Source: Acanthaster planci
Taxonomy: Eukaryota > Echinodermata > Asteroidea > Valvatida > Acanthasteridae
Length of the DNA: 60,000 nt
Assembly (NCBI RefSeq): GCF_001949145.1
Contig: NW_019091585.1
Span: 333,877 to 393,876 of the forward strand
Direction of reading: 5' to 3'
Translations under genes and position numbers: made by a program
Notes under the pieces: generated by a model
Database searches by the model: none
What the model saw: only the letters and a program-made list of their open reading frames with translations
What the model was told of the DNA's origin: nothing
Part shown: one piece after another, positions 24,083 through 36,744 of the stretch
How the letters are laid out: every line of letters starts with the position of its first letter
Position numbering within the stretch: position 1 is the first letter of the stretch

Positions 24083-25554
24083 GCTACATGTCATTCGGCA
24101 ATAACCAACCTCAGTGTACCCTGTATGTGTAAATGTGTACACCGATGTCTTGCTTTGTTAATGTAATGATTACCCATGCCGAAGACCATGATTGTACATG
24201 TATGTATTGCATATGTGAACATTAAGCGAACTTTCAAAATTGCAGAAGGGGGGGGGGGCTGGTGCCTACCTCCATGCTACATCTTATTTGCTGGGAGTTG
24301 TCCAACTCTGCCAAGTACGCTGGTTAGAAAATTGCATCATCCCTTTCACATGTACATTCTGGAGTACGACAATTACAACATATACGAGTACATGTGCATA
24401 GAAAGTAGTCTAAAGAACATGCGAATCCACAGTCAGAACCAGATAAATTTAGGTATAAAAAAAATAAACATTGTTTTGCAAAATCAAGTGAAAGGCATGC
24501 ACATGTCCGCTGTAAATCAAGTGAAAACATGCTTCTTGGTGCCAGGCACAAGTGTGCACTCATATTTTGTACATGTAAAGGATATGGTATCAGTCATGCC
24601 CAGATGTGGCAGGCTGGTTCTATGGCTGCAGTTTGTTTTGCCAGAAGCAGCACCATGATAATGATACATGTAGGTGTACCATGTTGATAAATATGGCTAA
24701 TTCATGCACAGCCTAGTACATGTCCTGCCTGAGACTTATAATCTATCTGGCTGTAGACCATTAACTGCCATGAAGACAGTTGTGCTTATCAAACTGACAG
24801 ATTATTCAGAAAGCTTGCAGCACCAGAGTGACAGTGTCACACGCTTCTCACAAAGCAGCTGCATCGTGATCACAGCAGACCACATAATACATATGTCATT
24901 GTAATACTAAAAACATTTGCACACATGAAGATATCATTCCTGAGACTTTAGAGGCTTCTGTTAAATTATCAACTCCAGCTTGTCCCTTTCCATTATACAT
25001 TAGTAAAACATTTCAGACAGGATCAAATTTCATAATTATTGGTTGCCATTGCAAACTGTTACGGTTTTGAAGTCTGCAGCCTACATGTACTTACATGTAA
25101 CTTCAGGAATGTGCAGGTACCGGTAGGTCTAACACATGTAATTGTGTGTGCAATAGCAGAACTGAAAATGTACCAGAGAACAGCTGCTTCAAAAACTACT
25201 CATGCTGGTAAAATGCCTCATTTCTTTAAAGAACAAAAAATTGCCACTAAAAATGTAAGCTAGAAGTGCACTTGTAATTCATCTGCCGTGCAGATACATG
25301 TACACCAGCAGGGATTTTATATATTTTGGTGCTTATTCTGTTTATGTGTTTCACAATCTGGCATAGTCCATGCAGATGCAGCAATTAGCTTCTGTTAAGA
25401 TTTGCAGAAGCTGCTCCGCTGTTTGATTAATGTACAATGCACATTCCATCCTTTCAAATTTAAATCAACTCAACCTACTGATAATGGTAGAAACACTATC
25501 CCAACGTGTTTAAATGAAACAATGTGAATTTTCCCTCTTGAAACATGATCCATG
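24083..25554. other. Intergenic region, convergent 3' ends of TBC1D20 and ZDHHC1
   Basis: No gene recognised. A 160-codon open frame at 24176-24658 has no family resemblance and is probably chance. The ZDHHC1 transcript should end near the right edge of this stretch, on the minus strand. Confidence 0.5.
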
Positions 25555-25560
25555 TTTATT
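25555..25560 (-). terminator. Candidate polyadenylation signal of ZDHHC1
   Basis: TTTATT on the plus strand reads AATAAA on the minus strand, about 190 bp after the ZDHHC1 stop codon (25752-25750). It is the first good signal downstream. Confidence 0.5.
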
Positions 25561-25749
25561 TTTCTCAAATAATCATGGGCCATTTTTTTCACAGACAAAT
25601 TAGCTTTATACCAACCATTGAAATTAGAAACTGGATTTCCACGGGGTAATTTCCTTCCTTTTTTTCCAGTTTTTGAAATGAGGAAAACTGCAAGAGGCTT
25701 TAATAAGGGAAAAGAAACAGAAATATCCAACTTGATTGAACAATTTGGC

Positions 25750-28700
25750 CTAGTACCGCAGTAGCAAGGACCGTCTTGATGACACAGGTCTTGGCTCCTT
25801 GGCTGAGTAACCTTCAACTAGCTGAGCATCTGAGATGGACCCACCCTCAGAGGGTTCTCTTTGTGTCACCGTGGCAGGATTGGAGTCCATGGTGCCAGTT
25901 AGGGGGCTGAGATCCAGAGGCGGGACCTCAGGGATGGAACCAGGCAGGGAGACAAGGTCATGAGAGCTGTCATCCTGGGGCTCCTGCTGCTCCTCCTTCC
26001 TTGATCTCCCCGATGGAGGCCCACACCCTTCGTCTGCCCCTTCCAGGAGATGCTGCTGGGATGAGGAGGTCTGGAGAGAAGTCCGACTTCCTGATGACTC
26101 CGGGCCCAACTTCAGCATCCTTCTACGGGGTGCAGCCACTGGGAGAGACTGCAATGGCAACTGTTTGCTCCGAGTTCTTGCCTCTGGTTGGGCAGTTTCC
26201 TGGCTGCAATGCTCAAAGTGGGCGTCTTGAGTTTCTAAGATTTGGGCATCCTGATTGACCCCCTGCACATCCTTCTTCCAGCTATCACTGGAAGAATGTT
26301 GACCCACTAACAAGTGATTGTCCAGCTCCCTGTGAACTTCAGCAGTTGTCTCCATGGCTGTTGGCAATTTCTGCTTCTTGGTTCTCTTCTTTGCATTTTC
26401 TCCAGGAGTTCCGTCAAGTCGGTCAGAGTTTGGCACTTGATGCAACGTTGCTCCTTGCGAATTTTCTACGAGCAGAGGTTCACTGATAGAGTCCTTTCTC
26501 TCCCTTTCAATTTCATTTAGAGGTCTGATTCCAGTCACTTCTTTTTTAGTCCTAGCTGAGGTCCTTTTGGATTTCTTAACATGGGTAATGCCGTTTACGT
26601 TGCTACCTGAAAAATTCATTCCTCTGCCGAATTGCTTCATGTCCGGTTGCCACTGGTTACCATTCATCATCAAGTTGGGGTGGCTGCTGTGATTGAGCTG
26701 CCACTTCTCTAAAGGGTGTGGGTAAGCTGCTGCTAACTGGTACCCACCACCAGGCAAAACTGCTGTCTGTGTAGGGTTGCTGAGGGAACCCCTGTGGTGC
26801 ACTCGACCAATGGGTATCTCAACCAGGCTTTCGGCTGACGAGGAGTGGTAGTCCAGGGCGGGGGTGGGTGAGTCAAAGCTGATGGCTGCGGGAACGGGTA
26901 TGGGATGCTGCTGAGGTTGTCCGTCGTGGGAACTCACAACAGGCCGCCGCATGGTGGGAAATTGCTGTGTGAAGAAGAGGTCCTCCACAGGCTCTGTGAG
27001 GAAATGATGAGGGGAACTTTATTTTATACAATTTGTAAAGCTCTACAACTGTGGAGTATTAACCCCTTCGCGCCGGGAAGCGGTAAGAGCCGACATAAAA
27101 ATCGAGATCCCTCAGCCCGCTTTTCATCTATTATTCTCGGCCCACGCTTGAGCGAACACGGTGAAAGAAAGCATACCCTGGCTCTTGTATATATGGTGAT
27201 TGGCCTTTGTGTGTTGCCAAGAAATGAAAAGGCCAAATGTGCACCATAATTACCAGTTTCACAATAGTCCCCACTTTGAAACGAGGCAACGGGAATGTGG
27301 AAGCGTGAGTAGAGTCGCATGCCACTGAACAATGAGCCTTTTCACTGTGTAAATCAAAGCGTGCAGAGCACGCAGGGCCACAAACCAAGAATTTGCGGTT
27401 TGGCAGGTGGCCTCTGTGGCCAAGCGAGGCTGGAATTCTCGGAGTCGGCTTTCAGAAAAAAGTCCCACCGTCAAGGGGTTAAATACTGCGATAAACATAA
27501 ATGTCACACAATATTTCAACTGCAGAAAGAAATGAAAAAAAGATGTTCATTTGGCGGCCGATTTTTTTTTCACTGTACATGTATTTGCTGAACAGGATTA
27601 TTTCAAAATAATAAAAAAAACATCTGGTTTTGACAAAGCATACCACATTAGTACATGTGCATTAGGTTTCAAAGGTGACACTTCATTTCTCAGTAGAATG
27701 GATGACTCACGAAACTACCTACCGGATGGTGGGTATTGTGGGTGCATCCCAGCTGGGGTCACCAATGGCAGGCTGAACCGCCTGACGAGGTGCTGCTCCA
27801 GATAGGTCTGGGGCATGCTGTGTGCCAGGTTCATCTGGGAAGAAGGGAACGGGTGGCCCATTAGGGCTGGCTGGAGAGATTCCCGGGCTGTGAGGGAACG
27901 CAGGTGATGGGGTTTCTTTTTGGACTTCTTTTTCTTCTTGGGCTAGGAAAAATGGAAAACTTGAGATTGGGTGTAAATACAGTTTTGCTACTGTACATGT
28001 TATTTTGCCGAAATTGTCAGAGGGATTCTGTCCTGCCCCCCTCACTTACATTTCAGCAAAGATATGTTGTCACAAACATAAAGTGTGAACCTTGAGACAT
28101 GTAGCCATGCATAGAGCATTTTAACATCTTAAGCTCAATCACGCAAAGCATGTCGTCATTTATAATAGGGTGGTCAGTTTTCAACCTGTTATCTGAAAAT
28201 GATCAGATATTCTCATGCCGGCCCACAGTGTCGATGAAAGCTGTTGCTGCATCCTGCACTGAATATCTGGCACACTTTTGAAAATGGTACACCCCATTTT
28301 TCATATCAATGCGTATGCCTGAGAGACGTCAGATCCAGAACCAAAATTTAAAGAGGTCAAATTGTTTTAAGGGCTCCCCAAACTTTTGGAAATGTTGGAA
28401 TGTAACCTTTTCTAGCCTTTCTAAGGGTTAAAACTACATTTTGGTGCATCTACATACTTTTGGAAGGTAAGAAAAGGAAATAACCCTCCCCACACATACA
28501 CACATGTAAATAATTTTTATTTTTTCAAAGTATGGTTTTCTCTTTTTGGGGGCAAAAACCCCTTCGCCCAAGTCTCTCTGGAATTTGCCCTGGAAGACAA
28601 CATTGGAAACACTTGAAATTATTGTAAGTTACTGCAGGTTATTAGTGTACTCCCACGTAACAATATCTTTCTGCCTAAAACATCAGGCTACCTTGGGCTT

Positions 28701-31700
28701 GCTGTCAGTAACTGGTATGCTATTCTGCTGTTGTTGCTGCAGTTCCTGCTTGATGAGAGGCTCTGATATCACCAGCTGCTGTTGTAAGTTGGAGTTGGAG
28801 TTGTTGTTGGACTCTAGTTGCCTTGTAGTACTGTCTCTGGAGTGGAAAGAGCCACACGTCCAAATAATCAGTGAAATGGGACGCTTCATAAAGGAATTTC
28901 AACTTCTCCACTATAAACTTGTGGTGCACTTCAGGGTCGAAACTGAACACCTGACTTACATGAACCTCTTTTTGAAGGGGACAAAGAAAAGATGCAGGCC
29001 ACTCTAAGCTTACGACAACGAATAGGCTTCTGTAGGCCTACATATTCAGCCTTCCATGGTAGGCTATATGTACATACACATGTACATGTCTCATGGTCTT
29101 TCTCAGGCAGTGTCCCATGGTATGAGTTACATGTAAATGTATGGTGTATGGGCACCCAAAAAAAACAAGCACACCAAAGGAGGAAAATGTATGGCTAGTG
29201 GCAACATTCATTTTCCAGATAAAATCTTTGCCCACAAACAAAGCCAAGATTTTCAAATGTGCATGCAAACATAGCCTCAGTCTACACTAATTTTCCTGTG
29301 CAATGCAATTCCATATACAGTCACCGCCGTGTACATGTACATGTACTGTTCATATGTAGATGATGTAGTGACTTCTATTGTTTTTTTCTTATCAACAGTT
29401 AATGCACGTACTGTTTACATGTAGATGATGTAGTGACTTCTATTGTTTTTTTCTTATCAACAGTTAATGCACGTACTGTTTACATGTAGATGATGTAGTG
29501 ACTTCTATTGTTTTTTTCTTATTGTCACGACGTTCACTAGTCATCATGTAATCATTCAAACTAGTGAATGTGCCCAGAAACACAAACAGTTCCTTGAGCA
29601 TGGTGGTCCAAAGTGCTATGAAGGCAATACAAGAAATTCTTTCCCACTTTTGATTCAAATGGCTGAGAAACTTTGCATTTTTATTAAAGTGACCCATGAC
29701 ATGTACATACATGTACACCTACAGCTATATAGCTAAGTGGAGTAGCTTGTTTGACTTTTAAAATAAACCCTGAAATCTAAAAAGCACAGACATGCAAACA
29801 CAAAGTGCACACACCAAAATAAATGCAGAGTGGATGGATCATTTAGTGCTGCAATCATGATAGGTTCATGTACCTATTGGGCTGTACATTTAATTGGCAG
29901 AATGGTGGCCTGGCTTGGTCATTTTGAGCTTACACCTGCCAGCTGATGGCAAGAAGTTGGCTTGATTGGACATGCAAGGCTGAAATGGTTGCTACGCCTA
30001 CAAGCACAAAACACAGGACAAAAAAATATTGGTGGAAATACAGGCATAAAGAAGCAGGGGGAAAGGTTGTGAGAAAGGAGGGGAAGAGGTGAAGTACAGG
30101 CGGGGTGAGAAAGAGCATGAGATAGAGGAGGGTATATGGGGTGGTAGAGGGCCTTTTGGTTTCACACGGATCCAGATCACGATCAGTGATCCGACGCTGG
30201 TTCACTGCCGCCAGAACCCCGCATAATGGATAGAGCGAACCAGCTTCGGGAGTACTGATTGAGATCCAAATCCATGTGAAACAAACAGGTGCATAGAATA
30301 CCGGAGTGTAATGCCATTTTGAACCTGGAAAGGCAGTGCGAACGAATGGAGTATGAGCACGTGTTGGTTCATGTACTGGTTTTTACGCAAATGCATTTTA
30401 CATGGACATAATAGTCATGATAGTTCATGCGACGGCTTCACTACTCTTTAAATTATTCCATGGGGTGGATACCCAAATGGCCTTCACTGAACTGCATGTA
30501 CAAGTGAGAACGAACTACACGTTCATGTACATACAAGAAAGCAGACAAATGCATGTGCATGTAAATGGACATGCATGTACCTGTACATGTAAGATAGACA
30601 TAAAAGATATGAAGGTCAACACTTTCGCAAAGGCTTGCATCAACAAAGCTGTAGTCATCTTTTGATGTAAGTCGATGTGTATACTGAGAACACACTTAGT
30701 GGGTTTAACAAGCATGGCAAACAGCAGCAAGATCTGGCAATTCAAACTTTGACCAGTCGGGATCCATGTACAATTTCAGCTACCTGGGAAGACAGAGGGT
30801 GTTTCAGAGAGGACAATTTCGACTGGAATCCAGAAAGATGAAGTCTTCATCTGTTAGTAGTTGTGACTAGCTTTGTGACCCAATGTTCCTATTCCAACTC
30901 CTCCCAAGTACACGTACTTGAAAAAGGATTGAACTACGGCTTAACATTTTGACCTGGCACTGCAGGTGAAAAAGCAAGGAAATAAAACAAGTGCGACCTT
31001 CAAAACAGTGATGGGAGGAGCAAGTATGGTACATGTACACGTATGCATTGTACAGTAAACTGAGAGGATGTTGACTGTTGGTCATGAGCGTCACCAGGCT
31101 TTTTCAAAGGATGACAAACCACTTCTTGGGGGGTTCATTGGGAGGCGAAGCAAAAAGAGGGAGCTCTGGGGTCAATTTTGAGATGTTTCAAGCAAAGGTG
31201 TAATTTTCGTCCTTGATCATCTGTATTTCATCATTTCTCTTGTTTTTCTTTTCCATTTTTTTTCCTTTTCATTTTTCTATTTTTATTTCTTGGGGGAGCA
31301 CCCCTTGCTTCCCCATTCATGACGCTCATGCTGTTGGTGATATGTGTTTGTTTTAAAGATCAATGAGAATTTAATAAGAATATATCTGTGACAGCTAGCT
31401 GTACATATATAGGCCAATGTTTTGACTTGCCTACGTGTAAGTACATGTGGAGTGTATGTTTTACCAAATGAAAGCAAGCATACCAAACACTGCTTAGGAA
31501 GGACTAACTGTGATGCAAAGAACTCAGCACTTGAGATCATTTCTACCGCACAGCATTTGGTGAGCTTACTTGGTGCCACTTACTTTTTGGTATCAGTGAG
31601 CTCGATCTCCTCTTTTGCTTCGGGCAGAGGTGCTACTTGGTTATGGCACTGAAATAAGAAAATCAGTAAAATAAACTACAAAGGTGCCACATGTACATGT

Positions 31701-34700
31701 ATTCACCTACATGTACAAACCAGGAGCAAAAATCCGTAACCAACGACTGCAGAAAATCTCCTTCAATCCCAGTAGTGGTTTATAAACAATGTGGCCACAG
31801 ACCATGCGACTACACGTACATATTTGTATATACATGTACACATTTAAACTTCACAACGCAGCCGTCCTTATAACGTTGTTCACTTTCAACGGTAACATTT
31901 ATATTGGTGAGAAATGGCATATATAGCGTCAGACATCACAATGCAATTGGCCATAATGGCATTTCAGCATCACGTTACTACTACCTACGGTTGTGTTATA
32001 ACGACCATCATGTGGCAAACATGATGGTTGTTATAACACAACCGTGATTCTTACACACAACAGACCTTAAGACATAATCCACATTTACAGTTTGACTGAC
32101 CTTGCAACATCCTTTTTTCCTTGGTCGCTGTTGCTGGGATTCGACATCCCCACTGATGAATGCATTGCGGTCTTGCATGACGTAGTCATAGGTGCTCATG
32201 CCTTTGCAGACTGCAGTGAGAAAGAATCGCAGAGACGGGTGACAGGCTTAAATACTGTACAAATAACCTTCGCTGGTGTGGAACTTCATTGGTGTAGCTC
32301 TAATGATGAAAGATTTACACTGCTGTTTGGCTGCTTGAAACAGTTGCGGCTGTGGTCTTTCCATGACATTTCACTGGCCAACATCAATCGGCCACCAGTA
32401 GTCAACTACTGACCATTGATGTCTGCTACCAATGTTGCATATAATGAATACAGGTTACCATGCTGGTGAAATTGACTACTGATTGACAAATGTCGGCTGA
32501 CCAAAACAAGGCCACGGAATAACACTGCCCACCTTTTCATATTGGTAGCACTGTGTATTTAACTTAAGGTTCTTAACTTTTACAGTAGACAGTGAAAGTC
32601 GTTGAAACCACTCAAGCATACAACGCTTGTGAACATGGTTTAATCAAAGGGGAAGAATCATGGATCATTTCCAATGCTCGTCTAGTCTTTGACTCTATCT
32701 TTTTTCTGACCTTAGAACAACTTAAAGGCTACTTCAAATGAAGAGAATTTATTCGACTTTATATCATAGAGTTTGATGTTCCTGAGGTAACCAATATTCA
32801 TAGTTAGCAAAATCTCAAAAAAGGGGCCTGAAATTTGGGTAATGCCAATGACAGATGCAATATTGAGGTTTGACACCCTTGTGACAACCTTAACAGAGTT
32901 TACCTTTAAAGTAATACACATAGCTTTGGCCCGAACTCGTAGATCTACATGTACAGTACTTACTAAGATACAGATGGAAGCCCAGGAGATGACCCAGAAG
33001 GCAAAGGGTTACAAACAACAGAACAGCCATGACAATGGCCACTACAAAGAAGGCAATTCCGGACACCTCCGCAAATATCCGGAGACCAGTGCGGTAGGCT
33101 AACAAGGGGTCGGAGTTGTCAGGTGACGGACTTGTTGAGTTGTTGAGTATTTGCCCAGACATGGATTCATCGGTTGTGACTGTTGGCTGAGTGGTTGCAG
33201 CATTGTCTAAAACAGAAAATGTGTCAAATTTGGCAAAGCTTTGAAATCAACTGACGAAATGTGGTTTGAGGATGGGAACCCCACGTACATTAGCTTCCTA
33301 AGGTGTTGGAAGTTGAAAAGCAAGTTCTTGACGAGAAATCAAGGGGGCTGGTTTGTAAACTTGAATATTAAAGGGAAGCTATCAGCACAAACGAAACTCC
33401 CTTCTACACAGTTCTCTCAACTGCCAACAATTTGTAAAACTAGTTTCAGAAGTCTTGGAAAGGAAACAATAACCACTGAAAATATGTGTGTAGCTACATG
33501 TAGCATGCCCAGCCTGTGTAACAGATCAATGATTGTTCCATACTACACAAATGAACACTGTATCAGCTTTTGGTATCTTTGTAATGCTACGTTGAGCTAA
33601 CTGGTCAGAATGTGGCTTCCATTCATGGATACGTATGAATATAGCGATTTTTGTGCACACTGTACTTCTACATGTATGTATGACTACAGGGCTGTCAGTC
33701 GTATTAGAAAGCAGTCCCCATATAACAAATTATTTCTGGAATAATTTTCCTAGAAAATGTTAAAAATCACAAGCACTTGAATAATACGTGTAATTTGACT
33801 ATTAAATGTCATGATCTGACAAATGCATGTATGTGTCAAGCTGAACAATATGCGTGTGAGTTCAGGTGCTACCAAAGTTGTAACATCTAATTGGATTAGT
33901 CTATAAAGACAAGGTTCAATACCTCATGTTTTTTCAAAGACATCTGCACGGAAGAAAAAAAGGCAATTCTAGGATGAGAGAGACAAACTTTGTCCAACCA
34001 AACTGTAACCAAAATTTACAGGGAAGTACGTGTAAAGTTATTCATGCCATCTGATAACAGCTCTCCTCTGCAGGATGATGGAAAAACAGGATGACAATAA
34101 CTTAATGCTAGGGGTCCTCAGACTTCAAAGGGTGGAAATTCTAAAGCACTAACCGAATAACTCTGGATGAAGCAGCCTTGGGTTGACCCAGTAGACTATG
34201 GAGATGTACAGGAAGACAGCAAAGACAAACAAACAGCATAGAAAGGCTGTGCACAGACAAGAGATAAACCACCTGCATGGAGCAAACATTGAAGGTTAAT
34301 GTCTGACAGTGAGAATGATAGAACTGCAGAAAAAGGTGTAAAAAGTATAACACATGCTTTTTAATGATGAATTTACATCACCCACACATCCAAGTCTAGT
34401 TTACAAAGGGTGATGCACATGTACATTCTAAAGTCATTATCCCAAGCATTTGATATTCCAACCTCAGGTTTAGCAATATTAGCCATTCAAAATTATTTGA
34501 CATGGATTTGATGTCACTGTTCCACATGTGAAGAACTACATGTACACCTACATGTATGTACATTTTCAGGGCATAATTTGTTCACAAAATCCTACCGAAA
34601 GGTTTGCTGAAACTGAGGCTACAGACATGACAGAGGGAACTTTGCCTAAATCTCAGGGCAATTGATGTAAATCAAAAGCAAGATCAAACTCAGCCAACAA

Positions 34701-36502
34701 CCTACGTGTAGATTTCCAGATCTCAACCCAAACTCTTCCTGAGTACTTCACATAAGTACTTGTACATGTAGGCCATCAGGAAAATCAATGCACAGGCATA
34801 AGTCACCCACTGAGTCACTGAATGTGATTGAGATGGTGCAGTACAGTGTCAGGTGCTTTTATCCCACTTGCAGTCAGCCTTTTGTGAGTTAACTTTGACC
34901 CAAATCTGGTACACTGAGTTCTTTATATTCATGTAAACATAACAACTTGAATTCTCCTTACTAAACCCATTGTTGCTAAACCTCGTGATTCAGGGCAAGC
35001 TTTTGCTTAGTTACCGGTACATAACAGACGCCTAGTAACAATACACTGGTTCTAAATGGATAAGGAGAGCGCAAAGGAACCAGTCCATTCCAGAGATGGT
35101 GTCCACTACGCGAAAGCTTGCCCCGAATCACCAGGTATAGCAACAGTGTCTTTAATCCGGGGAATTCAAATCGTTATGATGTGCAGTCAGATAACTACAT
35201 TGTAAGTGCACTACATTTTATTCAAATTTAACTCGCAAATGGTTTATTAATGGCCTTGCCTTGATGAAACAGCCAAAAGGCCTTAAAGTCCTTACAGTGA
35301 AAAGATGTTCTGTGGTCATTTCCAACAGTGGCTTAAAACTGAAGCTAAATACCAGTGAAAGGTAACTACATGTACATTTTTATTTCACATTTGTTACCGC
35401 ATATTGTATACCTGTAATTTCTCGAGCCCACACAGTTGTTCAGCCACTTGCAATGATGATCAAAATCAGCGACGCACTTGTTGCATGAACTGCAATGCTT
35501 GGATTTCAAGCCACTGCAGGCAAAACAAACAATCATTACAATAAAAGAAGTTCAAATATGGTAGTACTCAAAAGACATTCCAAAGATGTTCCTAACTGTA
35601 AAATACAATCCCGAGGCATCATCAGGGTCAGGTAACGTACATTTTATGGTTCCATTTTTTGTTGTTTTTTCCACAAGGGAGCAGGTAAAAGTGCCATGTC
35701 TATTAGGTAGGTTCATTTGCCTAACAAGCTGCATAGTGAGTAATTAATTGGAAATGCATGTACCATCACTTACACATCCACCTCACAGAGGTAGCAATGG
35801 TTGTTTTCAATGACATGTTTGTGCTGTGTCCTGTCAAACGTCGGCATGACCTTCTTGTGTTTGCGTAGGGTGTTGGGGTCGGCAGGGTTGATAGTCAGAC
35901 AGACCAGGTGGGTTAAGACGTGCACAGCCAGCATCACGCCAGCTATCTGTGGTTGTGCAGAGTTATGGAAAACAAGACTGAGATCGACCAGTAATTCTGA
36001 CCTTTAGCTCTGTGAGTAAGCAGGGAAATCACGCAGAGAATTTTGAGATCCCCAATGAACTGCATGCAATGTACATGTGGATTCAGGTACACAAACCATC
36101 TTGGGGGAAAAAGCTTGTGAAAAAGAAACTGCTGCTTTCTACAAAAAAGAACAAAAATGAAGAACAAGCTTTTATCAGCATGATCAGTGTTTAATCCAAC
36201 AAAAGGTTTATACAGGTAGCAGATGCCTATATTTATGCATTATCTACATCACTTGCATGTATTAAGATGAAAATTGTGCGACAATAAAAGATGGCATAAA
36301 TGAAAAAGGATACCATGTGACAGGCTGGCTGCCAATGATATGGAATGGTAGGTACAGCCATGCCATGAAACATCACCGCAAAAAAGGCAATGAAGATCCA
36401 GGCCACAAACTGCAGCGGGTGAGGCGGGCAGCTCCATCCATTCTTGCGGGAGTTGGTCCTGTAGGTCATCCCGGCCTTGCTGGGAGTGGACTTCTTGTTC
36501 AT
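25750..36502 (-). CDS. ZDHHC1: DHHC palmitoyltransferase, ZDHHC1/ZDHHC11-like, 869 aa, ten coding exons
   Basis: Membrane S-acyltransferase that moves palmitate from CoA to protein cysteines. Coding exons in order of translation: 36502-36314, 35946-35774, 35513-35412, 34272-34154, 33206-32964, 32210-32101, 31648-31584, 28836-28692, 27942-27723, 26993-25750; phases close at all nine junctions. The N-terminus [17 protein letters not shown] matches vertebrate ZDHHC1. Membrane segments lie near 31-50, 64-84, 158-184 and 243-268. The cysteine-rich domain runs [28 protein letters not shown], with DHHC at 139-142 and nucleophile C142. The TTxE motif is STYD (281-284). An N-glycosylation site, NNST (216), sits in the predicted lumenal loop. 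The tail beyond residue 290 is about twice vertebrate length, with a GCCKCH cysteine patch, Gln/Asn runs and a KKKKKSKKK basic block. An in-frame TAG lies just upstream of the start, so an upstream exon could extend the N-terminus. Confidence 0.94.
27063..27478 (-). mobile_element. piggyBac-like MITE, 416 bp, in the last ZDHHC1 intron
   Basis: Flanked by TTAA on both sides (27059-27062 and 27479-27482). The termini CCCCTTCGCGCCGGGA (left) and CCCCTTGACGGTGGGA (right, read inwards) match at 12 of 16 positions. It is GC-richer than the surrounding intron and has no transposase. TTAA target sites and C-rich termini indicate the piggyBac superfamily. Orientation is arbitrary. Confidence 0.72.
29343..29523. 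repeat. 65-bp tandem repeat, about 2.8 copies, in ZDHHC1 intron 7
   Basis: Copies start at 29343, 29408 and 29473. Each begins GTACTGTT and contains ATGTAGATGATGTAGTGACT and a T7 run followed by CTTAT. Copies 2 and 3 are identical over their overlap; copy 1 differs at two positions. Such identity suggests recent duplication. Confidence 0.93.
31083..31330. mobile_element. P-superfamily-like MITE, 248 bp, in ZDHHC1 intron 7
   Basis: Perfect 11-bp terminal inverted repeats (CATGAGCGTCA at 31083-31093, TGACGCTCATG at 31320-31330) are flanked by a perfect 8-bp direct repeat, CTGTTGGT (31075-31082 and 31331-31338). CATG termini plus an 8-bp target duplication are typical of P elements; hAT elements also make 8-bp duplications but usually start CA. 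No coding potential inside. Confidence 0.8.
31987..32045. repeat. Near-perfect 27-bp hairpin in ZDHHC1 intron 6
   Basis: The left arm 31987-32013 and right arm 32019-32045 pair with one mismatch across the 5-nt loop GGCAA. It sits about 55 bp inside the intron that begins at 32100 on the minus strand. The loop is too small for a usual pre-miRNA; a tiny palindromic MITE is more likely. Confidence 0.9.
34971..35145. mobile_element. MITE-like element, 175 bp, in ZDHHC1 intron 3
   Basis: Inverted ends of about 34 bp (34971-35004 and 35112-35145). TGTTGCTAAACCTCGTGATT on the left matches the reverse complement of the right arm with about three differences over 31 positions. No clear target duplication and no coding potential. 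Confidence 0.75.
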
Positions 36503-36744
36503 CTTTGGCCTCGAGTCCTTCAGCTATTTACATGTGATCTGTAAGGGCCATGGTTTACATGTACATGTAAATGTGCTTTACTATGACACAGTTTACTGGG
36601 ACACACACCTTTGTGGTCTGATTCCTGATGAGCCTTGAGAAGAAGGCTGTTTCCAACTTGGATGTATTTGGCAACAATTGGGTATTATAACACATGTAGT
36701 AAGAGTGACATACAGACATCGTCTGTTTTCTCTTGCAGTGGTTT

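Noticed and set aside
24176-24658. 160-codon open frame on the plus strand
   Set aside because: No family resemblance, contains a poly-Gly run from a G stretch and ACATGT-derived His/Val runs, and no splice or promoter context. Probably chance in spacer DNA.
26001-26520. Open frames on the plus strand within the last ZDHHC1 exon
   Set aside because: They are shadows of the minus-strand coding exon, which has consistent phase with nine upstream exons.
30867-31094. Open frame running into the P-like MITE
   Set aside because: Intronic in ZDHHC1 and interrupted by the transposon boundary; no homology.
31987-32045. Pre-miRNA or mirtron
   Set aside because: A 5-nt loop and 27-bp stem are too short for a normal Drosha/Dicer substrate, and the hairpin does not span the intron.
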